Below, in pieces: positions 1-6,845 of a stretch of DNA of 11,189 bases. The stretch's first letter is position 1; each line of letters starts with the position of its first letter. The translations under genes were made by a program, and so were the position numbers. The stretch comes from a candidate division WOR-1 bacterium RIFOXYB2_FULL_48_7. GTDB taxonomy: Bacteria; Margulisbacteria; WOR-1; O2-12-FULL-45-9; XYB2-FULL-48-7. Below the pieces are notes generated by a model, which was not told the origin of the DNA, searched no databases, and was given only the letters and a program-made list of their open reading frames with translations. Location: positions 1 through 11,189 of the forward strand of contig MEUF01000024.1 in NCBI GenBank assembly GCA_001771615.1, given 5' to 3'.

Positions 1-628
1 CATAAATGACCGGTTTTTTGGCGGCAGCAATGGCCTTGACCGCCATGGCGATCTGTTTAGGATGGCCGTCATATTTTGGCTTGTAACTGGGAATGTCGAC
101 TTTGTCGGGATATTTAAATTCCAACTGGTTGGTAAAGATATCCTTGGGAATGTCGATCAACACCGGGCCGGGCCGGCCGCTCCTGGCAATGTGGAAAGCT
201 TCTTTTATTATCCGGGGTAAATCCTCAACCTTTTTTACCAGATAATTGTGTTTGGTAATCGGCAGGGTAATGCCGGTAATATCCGCTTCCTGAAACGAAT
301 CCCTTCCCAGAAGCGGAGTAGCCACCTGGCCGGTGATGGCGACCATCGGAATGGAGTCCATAAAAGCATTGGCGATCCCGGTCACCAGGTTTGTCGCGCC
401 GGGACCGGAAGTAGCCAGGCAAACGCCAACCTTGCCGGTTGCCCGGGCATAACTGTCAGCCGCATGAGCGGCTCCCTGTTCGTGGCGGACTAAGACATGT
501 TTGATCCGTTTGTCAAAAAAGAGGGTGTCATAGAGAGGCAGGACCACCCCGCCGGGGTAGCCAAAAATTGTCTCCACCCCTTCGATTTTCAGGGCTTCCA
601 GGAGGGCTTGTGCGCCGGTCATTTTCAT
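1..628 (-). CDS. ilvB: Acetolactate synthase large subunit, N-terminal part (runs off left edge)
   Basis: Catalytic subunit of acetohydroxyacid synthase, the thiamine-diphosphate and FAD enzyme that condenses pyruvate with pyruvate or 2-oxobutyrate in the first common step of branched-chain amino acid synthesis. Translating the minus strand from 628 gives 209 residues without a stop before the edge; the family is usually about 550-600 residues. Visible family motifs are FGYPGG (residues 22-27), RHEQGAAHAADSYAR (48-62) with the cofactor-activating Glu50, SGPGATN (74-80), and GRDSFQE (108-114) followed by the ITKHNY segment. All match the N-terminal PYR domain. The start begins MKMTG; the alternative ATG two codons later cannot be excluded. 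No ribosome-binding site lies close to either ATG, but an extended -10 box is just upstream. The family assignment is secure. A biosynthetic rather than catabolic role is inferred from this sequence type. Confidence 0.96.
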   Translation of the reverse strand, partial: MKMTGAQALLEALKIEGVETIFGYPGGVVLPLYDTLFFDKRIKHVLVRHEQGAAHAADSYARATGKVGVCLATSGPGATNLVTGIANAFMDSIPMVAITGQVATPLLGRDSFQEADITGITLPITKHNYLVKKVEDLPRIIKEAFHIARSGRPGPVLIDIPKDIFTNQLEFKYPDKVDIPSYKPKYDGHPKQIAMAVKAIAAAKKPVIY

Positions 629-634
629 AAGGAA

Positions 635-643
635 ATTTTATCA
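635..643 (-). promoter_or_regulatory. Extended -10 box before ilvB, placed for a leaderless transcript
   Basis: On the minus strand the sequence reads TGATAAAAT, an extended -10 (TGn plus TAAAAT, one mismatch to TATAAT). Six bases separate it from the ilvB ATG at 628, so the expected transcription start falls on or next to the A of that ATG. No good -35 box lies 17 bases upstream, which an extended -10 can tolerate. A GGAG at about 650-660 is roughly 20 bases from the ATG, too far for a normal ribosome-binding site. This is inference from motif position only. Confidence 0.45.
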
Positions 644-668
644 CAAATCCGCTCCTTTGGGGAGAGGG

Positions 669-1274
669 TTATACGTCGGCACAGCTGATCGGCTCGCCCT
701 TGTAGACACGAATCATAGCCCCTGCCTGGCCGCGATCAAACGGGGCGACCCCAAATTCCGGGGCTGTTTGCCTGGCAAGAGTGGTCAGCAAATGAGGAAC
801 AAGATATTCAGGCATATTACCCGTTAGGCCGCTAGATGGGACAACCCGAAAAAAATGTTGGGGAGAAAAAAGATTGGCCCTGATCACCGCTTGAGCCGGG
901 GCTTCATTCAAATAAAGAGAAAAGCCCCACACCCCGGCCAGTAATTGCGGTTCATCGCTGCCCGGTAAACGCCTGACCAGGGCAAGCCGTCTGGCCAGAT
1001 CGACATGCTGGAAGGAGAGATTCACTCCGCTAAAAACAGGGGCGCCAAACATGATCAGCGGTTCACTATTTGGGCAGCCGCCGTCAGGAAATTGCGGCAA
1101 AATAAATAAAGCCTTAATTTCTTTTGAAGCCGGATTGAGGTAGCCAGGGACATCCGCCATAGTCAAATTAGGTGTTACCCGACCAGCGTGTCGCGCGGCG
1201 GCCCGCAATATTTGCAGGTGCCGGCAACTGACTGCCTGGGGCTTTTTAAACCGGCAAGCCGGGGTGATATCCAT
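669..1274 (-). CDS. Hypothetical protein, 201 residues, upstream of ilvB
   Basis: I do not recognise this protein. It is supported as a real gene by its full-length open frame, codon choice like the neighbouring genes, and the way it fills the gap between ilvB and the divergent operon. The ATG at 1274 is the first possible start, since an in-frame TAA lies three codons upstream. A later ATG is at 1160 (Met39), and neither has a clear ribosome-binding site. The first 30 residues are basic, with Cys7 and Cys17. The rest is a mix of hydrophobic strand-like stretches (ALFILPQF near 55-62, LLAGVWGFSLYL near 111-122) and helix-like ones, suggesting a soluble alpha/beta domain. There is no signal peptide or membrane segment. 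The stop is 40 bases before the ilvB start on the same strand, so co-transcription is possible, although ilvB appears to have its own promoter. Confidence 0.72.
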   Translation of the reverse strand: MDITPACRFKKPQAVSCRHLQILRAAARHAGRVTPNLTMADVPGYLNPASKEIKALFILPQFPDGGCPNSEPLIMFGAPVFSGVNLSFQHVDLARRLALVRRLPGSDEPQLLAGVWGFSLYLNEAPAQAVIRANLFSPQHFFRVVPSSGLTGNMPEYLVPHLLTTLARQTAPEFGVAPFDRGQAGAMIRVYKGEPISCADV

Positions 1275-1310
1275 CTTGATTTAATTTCGGCAGAAAAAAA
1301 ATAAAATTTC
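1275..1310. promoter_or_regulatory. 36-base divergent promoter region
   Basis: This is the whole space between the minus-strand hypothetical gene and the plus-strand large operon. It is strongly AT-rich and carries an A8 run at 1294-1301. TAAAAT at 1302-1307 could serve as a plus-strand -10, and TTGATT at 1276-1281 is a possible but over-spaced -35 (20 bases). TAAAAT sits only three bases from the ATG at 1311, so if it is the -10, transcription could begin inside the annotated coding region and Met14 (1350) would be the first usable start. The space is too short for two separate conventional promoters with leaders, so the two directions must overlap or one side must be leaderless. Confidence 0.4.
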
Positions 1311-1318
1311 ATGAAATT
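1305..1318. promoter_or_regulatory. Perfect 14-base palindrome over the first start codon of the large operon
   Basis: AATTTCATGAAATT is its own reverse complement across all 14 bases. It is centred on the ATG at 1311, and its left arm overlaps the end of the putative -10 box. Its place at the promoter-start junction would suit an operator for a dimeric repressor. It could also arise by chance in AT-rich sequence. No second copy was found in the window. Confidence 0.35.
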
Positions 1319-4300
1319 AATTAAAAGCCCGGCCGATAAGCATGAAGATATGATTGCTACAAGAAAAATTGCCTCACTTCAGGCTGTCGCCGCTCCAGGG
1401 ACAGCGGCTGTTCAGACCAGGCTGGCAAAATTAAAAACTGCCAGCTTACAAGCTTGGGCAAAAATTGATGCTGTGGCCGCGCTTCCCCTGGGAGATTTGT
1501 TAAGGCTGGAAAGAGGGGTCTTGATTGATTGCGGATTCAAGTCGGTTGTTGTTGATAGGAACCGCTGGCAGACACGGGAAACCGTATTAGCCAGGGCTTT
1601 GCCTGAAGAGCGGGCCGATTATATTGATTTGTTGCAGACAATCTCGGCTGCGCATGCGGCGGCCAGAGAATATGGGGACGCCGAGCGTTTGCTGACTACT
1701 ATTTTAGAAGTGGAAGAAGTTAACAGAAGCGCCTGGCGGGACCTGGCGATATTACACGTTAATCAGAGGAAGCTGCCAGAAGCATTAACCGCTTTCGATA
1801 GAATGAATATGATCCCTGCGGAGAGCTGGTTTGAAGATCCACCAGTAGGTGACCAGGAAGCATCAAGGACCAGGGCGCTGGAAAGCTATATCCGGGTGAC
1901 AGTGGCAATTAATGACAATCCTGCCTTGTCCGCAGAGCAACTTTTGGTCTTAATTACTCCTTTCATGAAAGCCGATTTCGATGAACTTGATAAAGCGATT
2001 TGGCTCGAGGAGCTCAAGGCTTTGATGAAAGCCAGGTTGCCATGGCAGACAATTGCCAGGTTTTATTCACTCATGATGGCTGGAGATGAACAAATACAGG
2101 CCTTGCAGGTGGTTGGTCCATTTTCCAAAAAAGTGACTGACTACCTGGAAAATTTGGCCGATAGAGATGAGGTAAGGGATCTGGCTGAATTAGCGGCCAT
2201 ATTCCCGGCCAATGACCCATCGCCTGCCGGAGCAGTTGCCACTTTATATACGTATTTCCAACTTCGCGCCGCTTATCAACCAAACGAGGCGGGAAAAATC
2301 AGTGCCGGACAGGATGCTTTGCTCAAGGCAAGAGCAGCCCTAAAACGCCTGGAGAAAAGTAAATTAGGGTTGCCCGGAAGCGGCAAAGTGTTGAAACAGG
2401 TACTTGACGAACTGGAACTAAAGAATGAGGCTCTCAAAACACTTGATGAGCTTCAAGCCGCTGTCGGACAAATCAAAGAGGGCGGTGTCAGCCGCGGTTT
2501 GGGGCAAAAAATTGTCAAATTAGCCGCAAGGATCCCGGCGTCAATCCTGGCTGAAGACGAAGCAATAAACGTTTTTTATATTGAATTGCAGGCTGCCCTG
2601 TTTGAAGCGGCAGCAGCGGTTTTTAGGGCGGATAAAAAGCTGGTTGGGGCAGTACTATTTTTTTCAGAGTTGTCCAAAGCGGCGGCCTGGCAGCCGTTAG
2701 TTGCCCAACTGGTGGAAACAAAGCTGGCTGACCCGGCCATTTATCGGGCAGTCAAAGAAGAATTGGTTGCTAACAGGGAGGCATATCGCCGGGCGGCAAA
2801 AAAGATCCTAAATACCCATGCAACAATGGGGGCGCTCAAGAAGGGAGCGCTGGATTTTTCTGGTAAGGATGAAGACAGTCTGTTTTTTGATTTTTTCTTG
2901 GTCCATTTTTGTTCTTTATCCGTTTGTCATAATTTGGCTGAGGAGTTGTTTGGCCTTCCCCTTGCCCCGACTTCTTTAGCCAGCTTATGGTATTCTCTCT
3001 TGGCAGAAAACCAGCCAGCTGGGATTACCATTTCTTTGTTAGAAAAAGGAGCAGACCAACCGGCTGGCGCCCTGGCGATGAAAGATCTGGCCTATGAACT
3101 GGCTACCCGTGGAAAGCTTGAGGATTGTAGCCGGGTTTTGGCCCGGCTTGAGCGGCTTGGCTTGAGCCCTGAACTGAAGATTAACCTGTTGCATACCAAG
3201 GTGGTAGGAATTGGTGAAGTTTTAAAAAAGGTCCGGCGCACCCCGCAATGGGAGAGGGAGGCGGCCCGGTTGCTGCCGCAACTGACGGCTAATTTTGAAG
3301 AGGTTGAATCCTTTATGGCAACGATGGGTAAAACAAAACCCTGGATGATAGTCGACCTTGAATCTATTTTACAAAATTGCGGTTATGTCTTTTCCCTGGC
3401 CCACGAATTTACCCTGGCCGAGCGGAGTTATAAGTTGTTATTACAAATTGATCCCAATAATGTTAACGCGCTCTTGCTGGGCGGATATAACTATCTCAAA
3501 TTAGGGCTGGCTATGAGGGCCGGCGAAATAGCCCGGGTAATCGCTGAAAGGACCAAGGGAGCAGTCCAGGCGGCATACTTAATTATGTCAGAAGCCTATC
3601 GAATCTCTTTTGACAAGCCAAGAGCGTTGGAGTCAGCTGAAAAGGTCCTGGCCATTGAACAAGGACATCTTGATTTTCTTTTCCTCCAGGCCAGGTTGAT
3701 GATAGACGCCAATAATCTTGACGGGGCAAAAATGACCCTGGCTGTATTTGAAAGTGTCTTAACACGGGGGACTCTTCCCGCCTTATCGGTGCCCAAAGCC
3801 AGTGGTTATATTGAAATATTACGGGGAGAAATTGCTTTTGCCGAACATAAGAATGAAGCGGGGGAGGCGGCACTGCGCAAAGCAATTGAGTTGCTAAGTT
3901 TTGACCTCGATGCCGAATATTGGGAAATTGAGGCCCGGTTGGCCTTGATTGACAAACTAAGTTATTGGGCCAACGAAAGCGATGATGAAGCAGTCTTAGA
4001 ACGAGTTTCGGCGCTGGCAACAGAATCACTGGCGCTATTCCCGTTTTCTCCCTACCTACGGACAGCGGCGACAGCCCCGCTGTTATTAAGCGGGCGAATG
4101 GTGGAAGCGGTGGCCGAAATTGAGTGGTTGTTTGATAACAAATATCTTTCTTCTGAAACCCTAGCCAATCTTTTATTAATCAGAAGACAAGCTGAAGGTG
4201 AGGCAATTGAGCGGGCACAGGCCCTGTTGGATAAGATCAAAGCCGTGGCTGCGACCGACGACTTTACCCGGGGATTGGTAGTCAAAGCGGCGCAAATAAT

Positions 4301-4343
4301 AGTTGAGAAGGGGCTACCCCCATTGGAGGATGAAAATGGCTAA
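1311..4343 (+). CDS. Large helical-repeat (TPR-like) protein, 1010 residues, first gene of three-gene operon
   Basis: I do not recognise a named family. The protein is Ala- and Leu-rich, almost wholly helical by composition, and has no signal peptide, so it is probably cytoplasmic. TPR-like helical pairs are clearest at about 115-165 (AERLLTTILEVEEVNRSAW, then LPEALTAFDRM) and about 698-815. The latter holds AERSYKLLLQIDPNNVNALL, a canonical TPR with the Pro-Asn turn, then ALESAEKVLAIEQGHLDFL. Further hairpins follow to about 900. Residues 330-395 look like a charged helix or short coiled coil. The stretch at about 523-560 (DSLFFDFFLVHF onward) is unusually hydrophobic and may be a buried helix rather than a membrane segment. 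No catalytic or nucleotide-binding motif is visible. The ATG at 1311 is the first after an in-frame stop but lacks a ribosome-binding site; Met14 at 1350 is an alternative. The stop overlaps the next gene by 8 bases. Confidence 0.9.
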   Translation: MKLIKSPADKHEDMIATRKIASLQAVAAPGTAAVQTRLAKLKTASLQAWAKIDAVAALPLGDLLRLERGVLIDCGFKSVVVDRNRWQTRETVLARALPEERADYIDLLQTISAAHAAAREYGDAERLLTTILEVEEVNRSAWRDLAILHVNQRKLPEALTAFDRMNMIPAESWFEDPPVGDQEASRTRALESYIRVTVAINDNPALSAEQLLVLITPFMKADFDELDKAIWLEELKALMKARLPWQTIARFYSLMMAGDEQIQALQVVGPFSKKVTDYLENLADRDEVRDLAELAAIFPANDPSPAGAVATLYTYFQLRAAYQPNEAGKISAGQDALLKARAALKRLEKSKLGLPGSGKVLKQVLDELELKNEALKTLDELQAAVGQIKEGGVSRGLGQKIVKLAARIPASILAEDEAINVFYIELQAALFEAAAAVFRADKKLVGAVLFFSELSKAAAWQPLVAQLVETKLADPAIYRAVKEELVANREAYRRAAKKILNTHATMGALKKGALDFSGKDEDSLFFDFFLVHFCSLSVCHNLAEELFGLPLAPTSLASLWYSLLAENQPAGITISLLEKGADQPAGALAMKDLAYELATRGKLEDCSRVLARLERLGLSPELKINLLHTKVVGIGEVLKKVRRTPQWEREAARLLPQLTANFEEVESFMATMGKTKPWMIVDLESILQNCGYVFSLAHEFTLAERSYKLLLQIDPNNVNALLLGGYNYLKLGLAMRAGEIARVIAERTKGAVQAAYLIMSEAYRISFDKPRALESAEKVLAIEQGHLDFLFLQARLMIDANNLDGAKMTLAVFESVLTRGTLPALSVPKASGYIEILRGEIAFAEHKNEAGEAALRKAIELLSFDLDAEYWEIEARLALIDKLSYWANESDDEAVLERVSALATESLALFPFSPYLRTAATAPLLLSGRMVEAVAEIEWLFDNKYLSSETLANLLLIRRQAEGEAIERAQALLDKIKAVAATDDFTRGLVVKAAQIIVEKGLPPLEDENG
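4325..4329 (+). promoter_or_regulatory. Ribosome-binding site deciding the start of the 834-residue gene
   Basis: GGAGG lies inside the last codons of the upstream gene, six bases before ATG 4336. It directly abuts another in-frame ATG at 4330 and is downstream of an open frame reaching back to 4303. The spacing selects 4336, giving MANIS as the N-terminus. This is the only strong Shine-Dalgarno-like site at a gene start in the window. Confidence 0.8.
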
Positions 4344-6840
4344 TATTAGTGCTTCAGCGTTGTTGGAAGGTGCTTCTCGTCTGATGGCGGTCAAAGGTGG
4401 CCAACCGATACCCTACGGAGCCATTATCCATCAGTTGCATGCCGCCCCGCGAGCCGGTTTGGTGGGACAGGAATTTCACCGCATTTATAGTTTACTGGCA
4501 AACAATTACCGGGCGGGCGATTATGTTCTAAATGGGTTAAGAACAAACCGTCTTTCTGCTGACGACTTGAGGACCATAGACTTTGCCTTGAATTATTTTA
4601 TTGATAATGCTGCCGCGATTAGGGCCGGGATAAATCAAAAGCTAACTGTTGCCTTGAATAACTTTGATCTCGATTTGGCTTTTGCCAATTTCCAGGCTGG
4701 AGTGTTTGCTCTGGCCAGGAAAGACCATGAAATGGCCGCACTATATTTTGGCGAAGCCGGGGAAACTGTCAGCTGGGGGTTGCCAGCCAATGAAATGGCA
4801 AGTTTAGTCAGTAGTAATGCTTCTTTAGCAGAACAAAAACTGGGTGCTCCATACACTTTTCTGGTGCGATTACTAACTGGCCAACCTTTTAGACCGATCG
4901 TTGCGGCTCCGGTGGCTCCGCCACCCCCGCCACCTGTCTCGCCTGTTCCGGCTGCCAGGCCAATCGAACCTGCTGCTCCAGCTGCGCCGGTGGCGCCGGC
5001 CAGACCAGCCATTTCACCGGCAGAGGCAGAAGCGACATTTAGGCGGCTTATGACGCAGGCAGACGAAGCTCTATCACGAGGCCGTTTTCTTGAAGCTTTA
5101 AAAAATGTCACCCAAGCCTTGAGATATAGACCAGAACACGCCGCGGCCAAAGATCGGCAGTCAAAACTGCTGGGGCGCTGTTACCAGCTGGTTGAATCGG
5201 GGGATGATGAAGACAAATTAAATAATGCCACTGCTATCGTCGACGCCAAGCCGGACGAATGGCGGGCCAGGCTGCTGGTTGCCAGGATATTGATAACGAG
5301 TCGCGAGGTCAGGATTGGCGAGGCCGAAGTAAAGGCACTTACGCATCTAGCCGCCGCCCAGGAATATGCTCCAGCCGGCCGGGCCGCCCAGGAAATTGAT
5401 TATTTGATGGCCAGGGCGCTGCACAAATTGCAGCGGGAGGCAGAGGCGCTGGCGGTTTTTGAACGTATTGGCCATGACCATCCTTTTTGGCGTGACGCAC
5501 TCCGGCCCAGATTCTACGCTATGCTGTCGGCCAATCAAGTTGCAGCGGCCGAGGATTACTTGCATGCCAATTTAGCTTTCATGGAAAAAAATGAGCCGGT
5601 TTTCTACCTGGAAATCCAGGCCAGAATTTTAAGGGCAAAAGGGCAATTGACAGAGGCTTTGGAATTGGCGCGACAGGCCCAGGGAAAAGCCAGAGCTTTA
5701 AATAAACCAAAATACGCTGAAAGTCTGGGAAAAGGCTTGATCGCCGAGCTGACAAAAGAGATTGTGGCTCAACCAGTCCCCGAACCTGTTATCGAACCTG
5801 TTGTCGAACCACCAGCCCCTTTGGCAACAACAGTAGCGGCTGAAGCCGCATTGGCGGTACTCCAACAGCAAGTAACTGCGGAGCGGACCGCTTTAGCTGC
5901 ACGGGAACAAGCACTCCTTGCCACTGCCGGTGAGGCTGAGGCGAGAAATAGGGCCAAAGCTGGCGAATTAGCTGAGCTAGAAGCCAGACTAAGCAGTCAA
6001 AGGGCTGAACTTGTTGCCAGGGAAGCAAGCTTGCAGCATTTGACCGAACAGTTGGCAGCCAGAGAACAGACTTTGGCAGCCAGGCCGGCAGGAGGAAGAT
6101 CATTTTCTGAAGTGGTTGTAACCTCTAGCCGCCAATTGCCGAACCGTCTGATGCAAGCTATAAATTTGGTCTTTACCGGTGACTGGGCCAGAGTGAAGGA
6201 ACAGATAACTGCTGCATTGGATCATGTTTCCGGCCAACCGGAGCAGATCGCTCGCTCAATTTTATTTTTGCTGGAGAAAATTATTGGCGGAGAGCAAAAA
6301 GCGCATATTGATGGATTAGCTCAACAAATAGAGCGATTGAAAGAACAGCTCGAGGCCAGAAAAAGAGAATTGGAGGAGTTAAAGCGTCAACATGATCTTC
6401 TTTTGGCAGAAGTCGATGGACTGCGCAGGACAAATGAAACTTTGCAACGGGGTATCTTGGCGGCTACCGGACCGCAAAAGCCGGCAACAAAGGTTGATTT
6501 TGCTAGTTTTTGGGAAGAGTTAGCGGCTATGGATCGTGGGTCGTTGGAGCAACTTGACCCGCTATTAGAGGACCTTTTCACCGCAACTTCCAGCGGGCTT
6601 GGCCGCTCGTTGACGGTGCCGCAAATTATCGAACGGCGCCGGTTTGTTTATGAAAGGATTGTGGGGCGAATATTAGCGGGAGAACATGTTTCCAGCGGCA
6701 CCCTGGTTCTTGACGAACCAGAAGTAACAAAATTTTTGGGCAATGCCCATCATTTTCCGCACCGACACAGCGGCACTGTGCAAATCGCGGCCATTATTGC
6801 CAGGCTTATCCAGCAACGACAAGCGACAAGTCCGGCTTAA
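4336..6840 (+). CDS. Modular scaffold-like protein: N-terminal domain, TPR-like repeats, two coiled coils and two Pro-rich linkers, 834 residues
   Basis: I do not recognise a named family. Going along the protein: residues 1-186 form a helical N-terminal domain; 187-229 is a Pro/Ala linker with six consecutive prolines at 195-200; 230-475 carries TPR-like hairpins, for example EALSRGRFLEALKNVTQALR and EAEALAVFERIGHDHPFW. Residues 477-495 are a second linker (PEPVIEPVVEPP). Residues 500-585 are a Glu/Gln/Ala-rich coiled coil, 590-655 a small helical domain, 656-712 a second strong coiled coil (IERLKEQLEARKRELEELKR), and 713-834 a C-terminal domain ending in HHFPHRHSG and a helical tail. There is no signal peptide. 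The open frame reaches back to 4303, but GGAGG spaced six bases away favours 4336. It overlaps the upstream gene by 8 bases. A scaffolding or assembly role is inference from architecture only. Confidence 0.9.
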   Translation: MANISASALLEGASRLMAVKGGQPIPYGAIIHQLHAAPRAGLVGQEFHRIYSLLANNYRAGDYVLNGLRTNRLSADDLRTIDFALNYFIDNAAAIRAGINQKLTVALNNFDLDLAFANFQAGVFALARKDHEMAALYFGEAGETVSWGLPANEMASLVSSNASLAEQKLGAPYTFLVRLLTGQPFRPIVAAPVAPPPPPPVSPVPAARPIEPAAPAAPVAPARPAISPAEAEATFRRLMTQADEALSRGRFLEALKNVTQALRYRPEHAAAKDRQSKLLGRCYQLVESGDDEDKLNNATAIVDAKPDEWRARLLVARILITSREVRIGEAEVKALTHLAAAQEYAPAGRAAQEIDYLMARALHKLQREAEALAVFERIGHDHPFWRDALRPRFYAMLSANQVAAAEDYLHANLAFMEKNEPVFYLEIQARILRAKGQLTEALELARQAQGKARALNKPKYAESLGKGLIAELTKEIVAQPVPEPVIEPVVEPPAPLATTVAAEAALAVLQQQVTAERTALAAREQALLATAGEAEARNRAKAGELAELEARLSSQRAELVAREASLQHLTEQLAAREQTLAARPAGGRSFSEVVVTSSRQLPNRLMQAINLVFTGDWARVKEQITAALDHVSGQPEQIARSILFLLEKIIGGEQKAHIDGLAQQIERLKEQLEARKRELEELKRQHDLLLAEVDGLRRTNETLQRGILAATGPQKPATKVDFASFWEELAAMDRGSLEQLDPLLEDLFTATSSGLGRSLTVPQIIERRRFVYERIVGRILAGEHVSSGTLVLDEPEVTKFLGNAHHFPHRHSGTVQIAAIIARLIQQRQATSPA
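5781..5810 (+). repeat. 12-base tandem repeat in the second Pro-rich linker
   Basis: Two and a half copies of a 12-base unit (CGAACCTGTTAT, then CGAACCTGTTGT, then CGAACC) encode the PEPVIEPVVEP linker between the TPR-like part and the first coiled coil. The unit length is a multiple of three, so copy-number change would lengthen or shorten the linker without breaking the frame. Confidence 0.75.
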
Positions 6841-6845
6841 ATAGT

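Noticed and set aside
225..688. Several short open frames over the ilvB region on both strands
   Set aside because: The third minus frame gives an unmistakable acetolactate synthase N-terminus across the same bases, so these are shadows.
3583..4029. Minus-strand open frame of 148 residues opposite the 1010-residue gene
   Set aside because: It is rich in Pro, Arg, Gln and Trp, with no domain text, and the opposite strand carries clear TPR-like sequence.
4635..5150. Minus-strand open frame of 171 residues opposite the 834-residue gene
   Set aside because: Its Gly/Ala/Ser-rich composition is the mirror of the Pro/Ala linker codons on the plus strand. It has no ribosome-binding site and lies wholly inside a well-supported gene.
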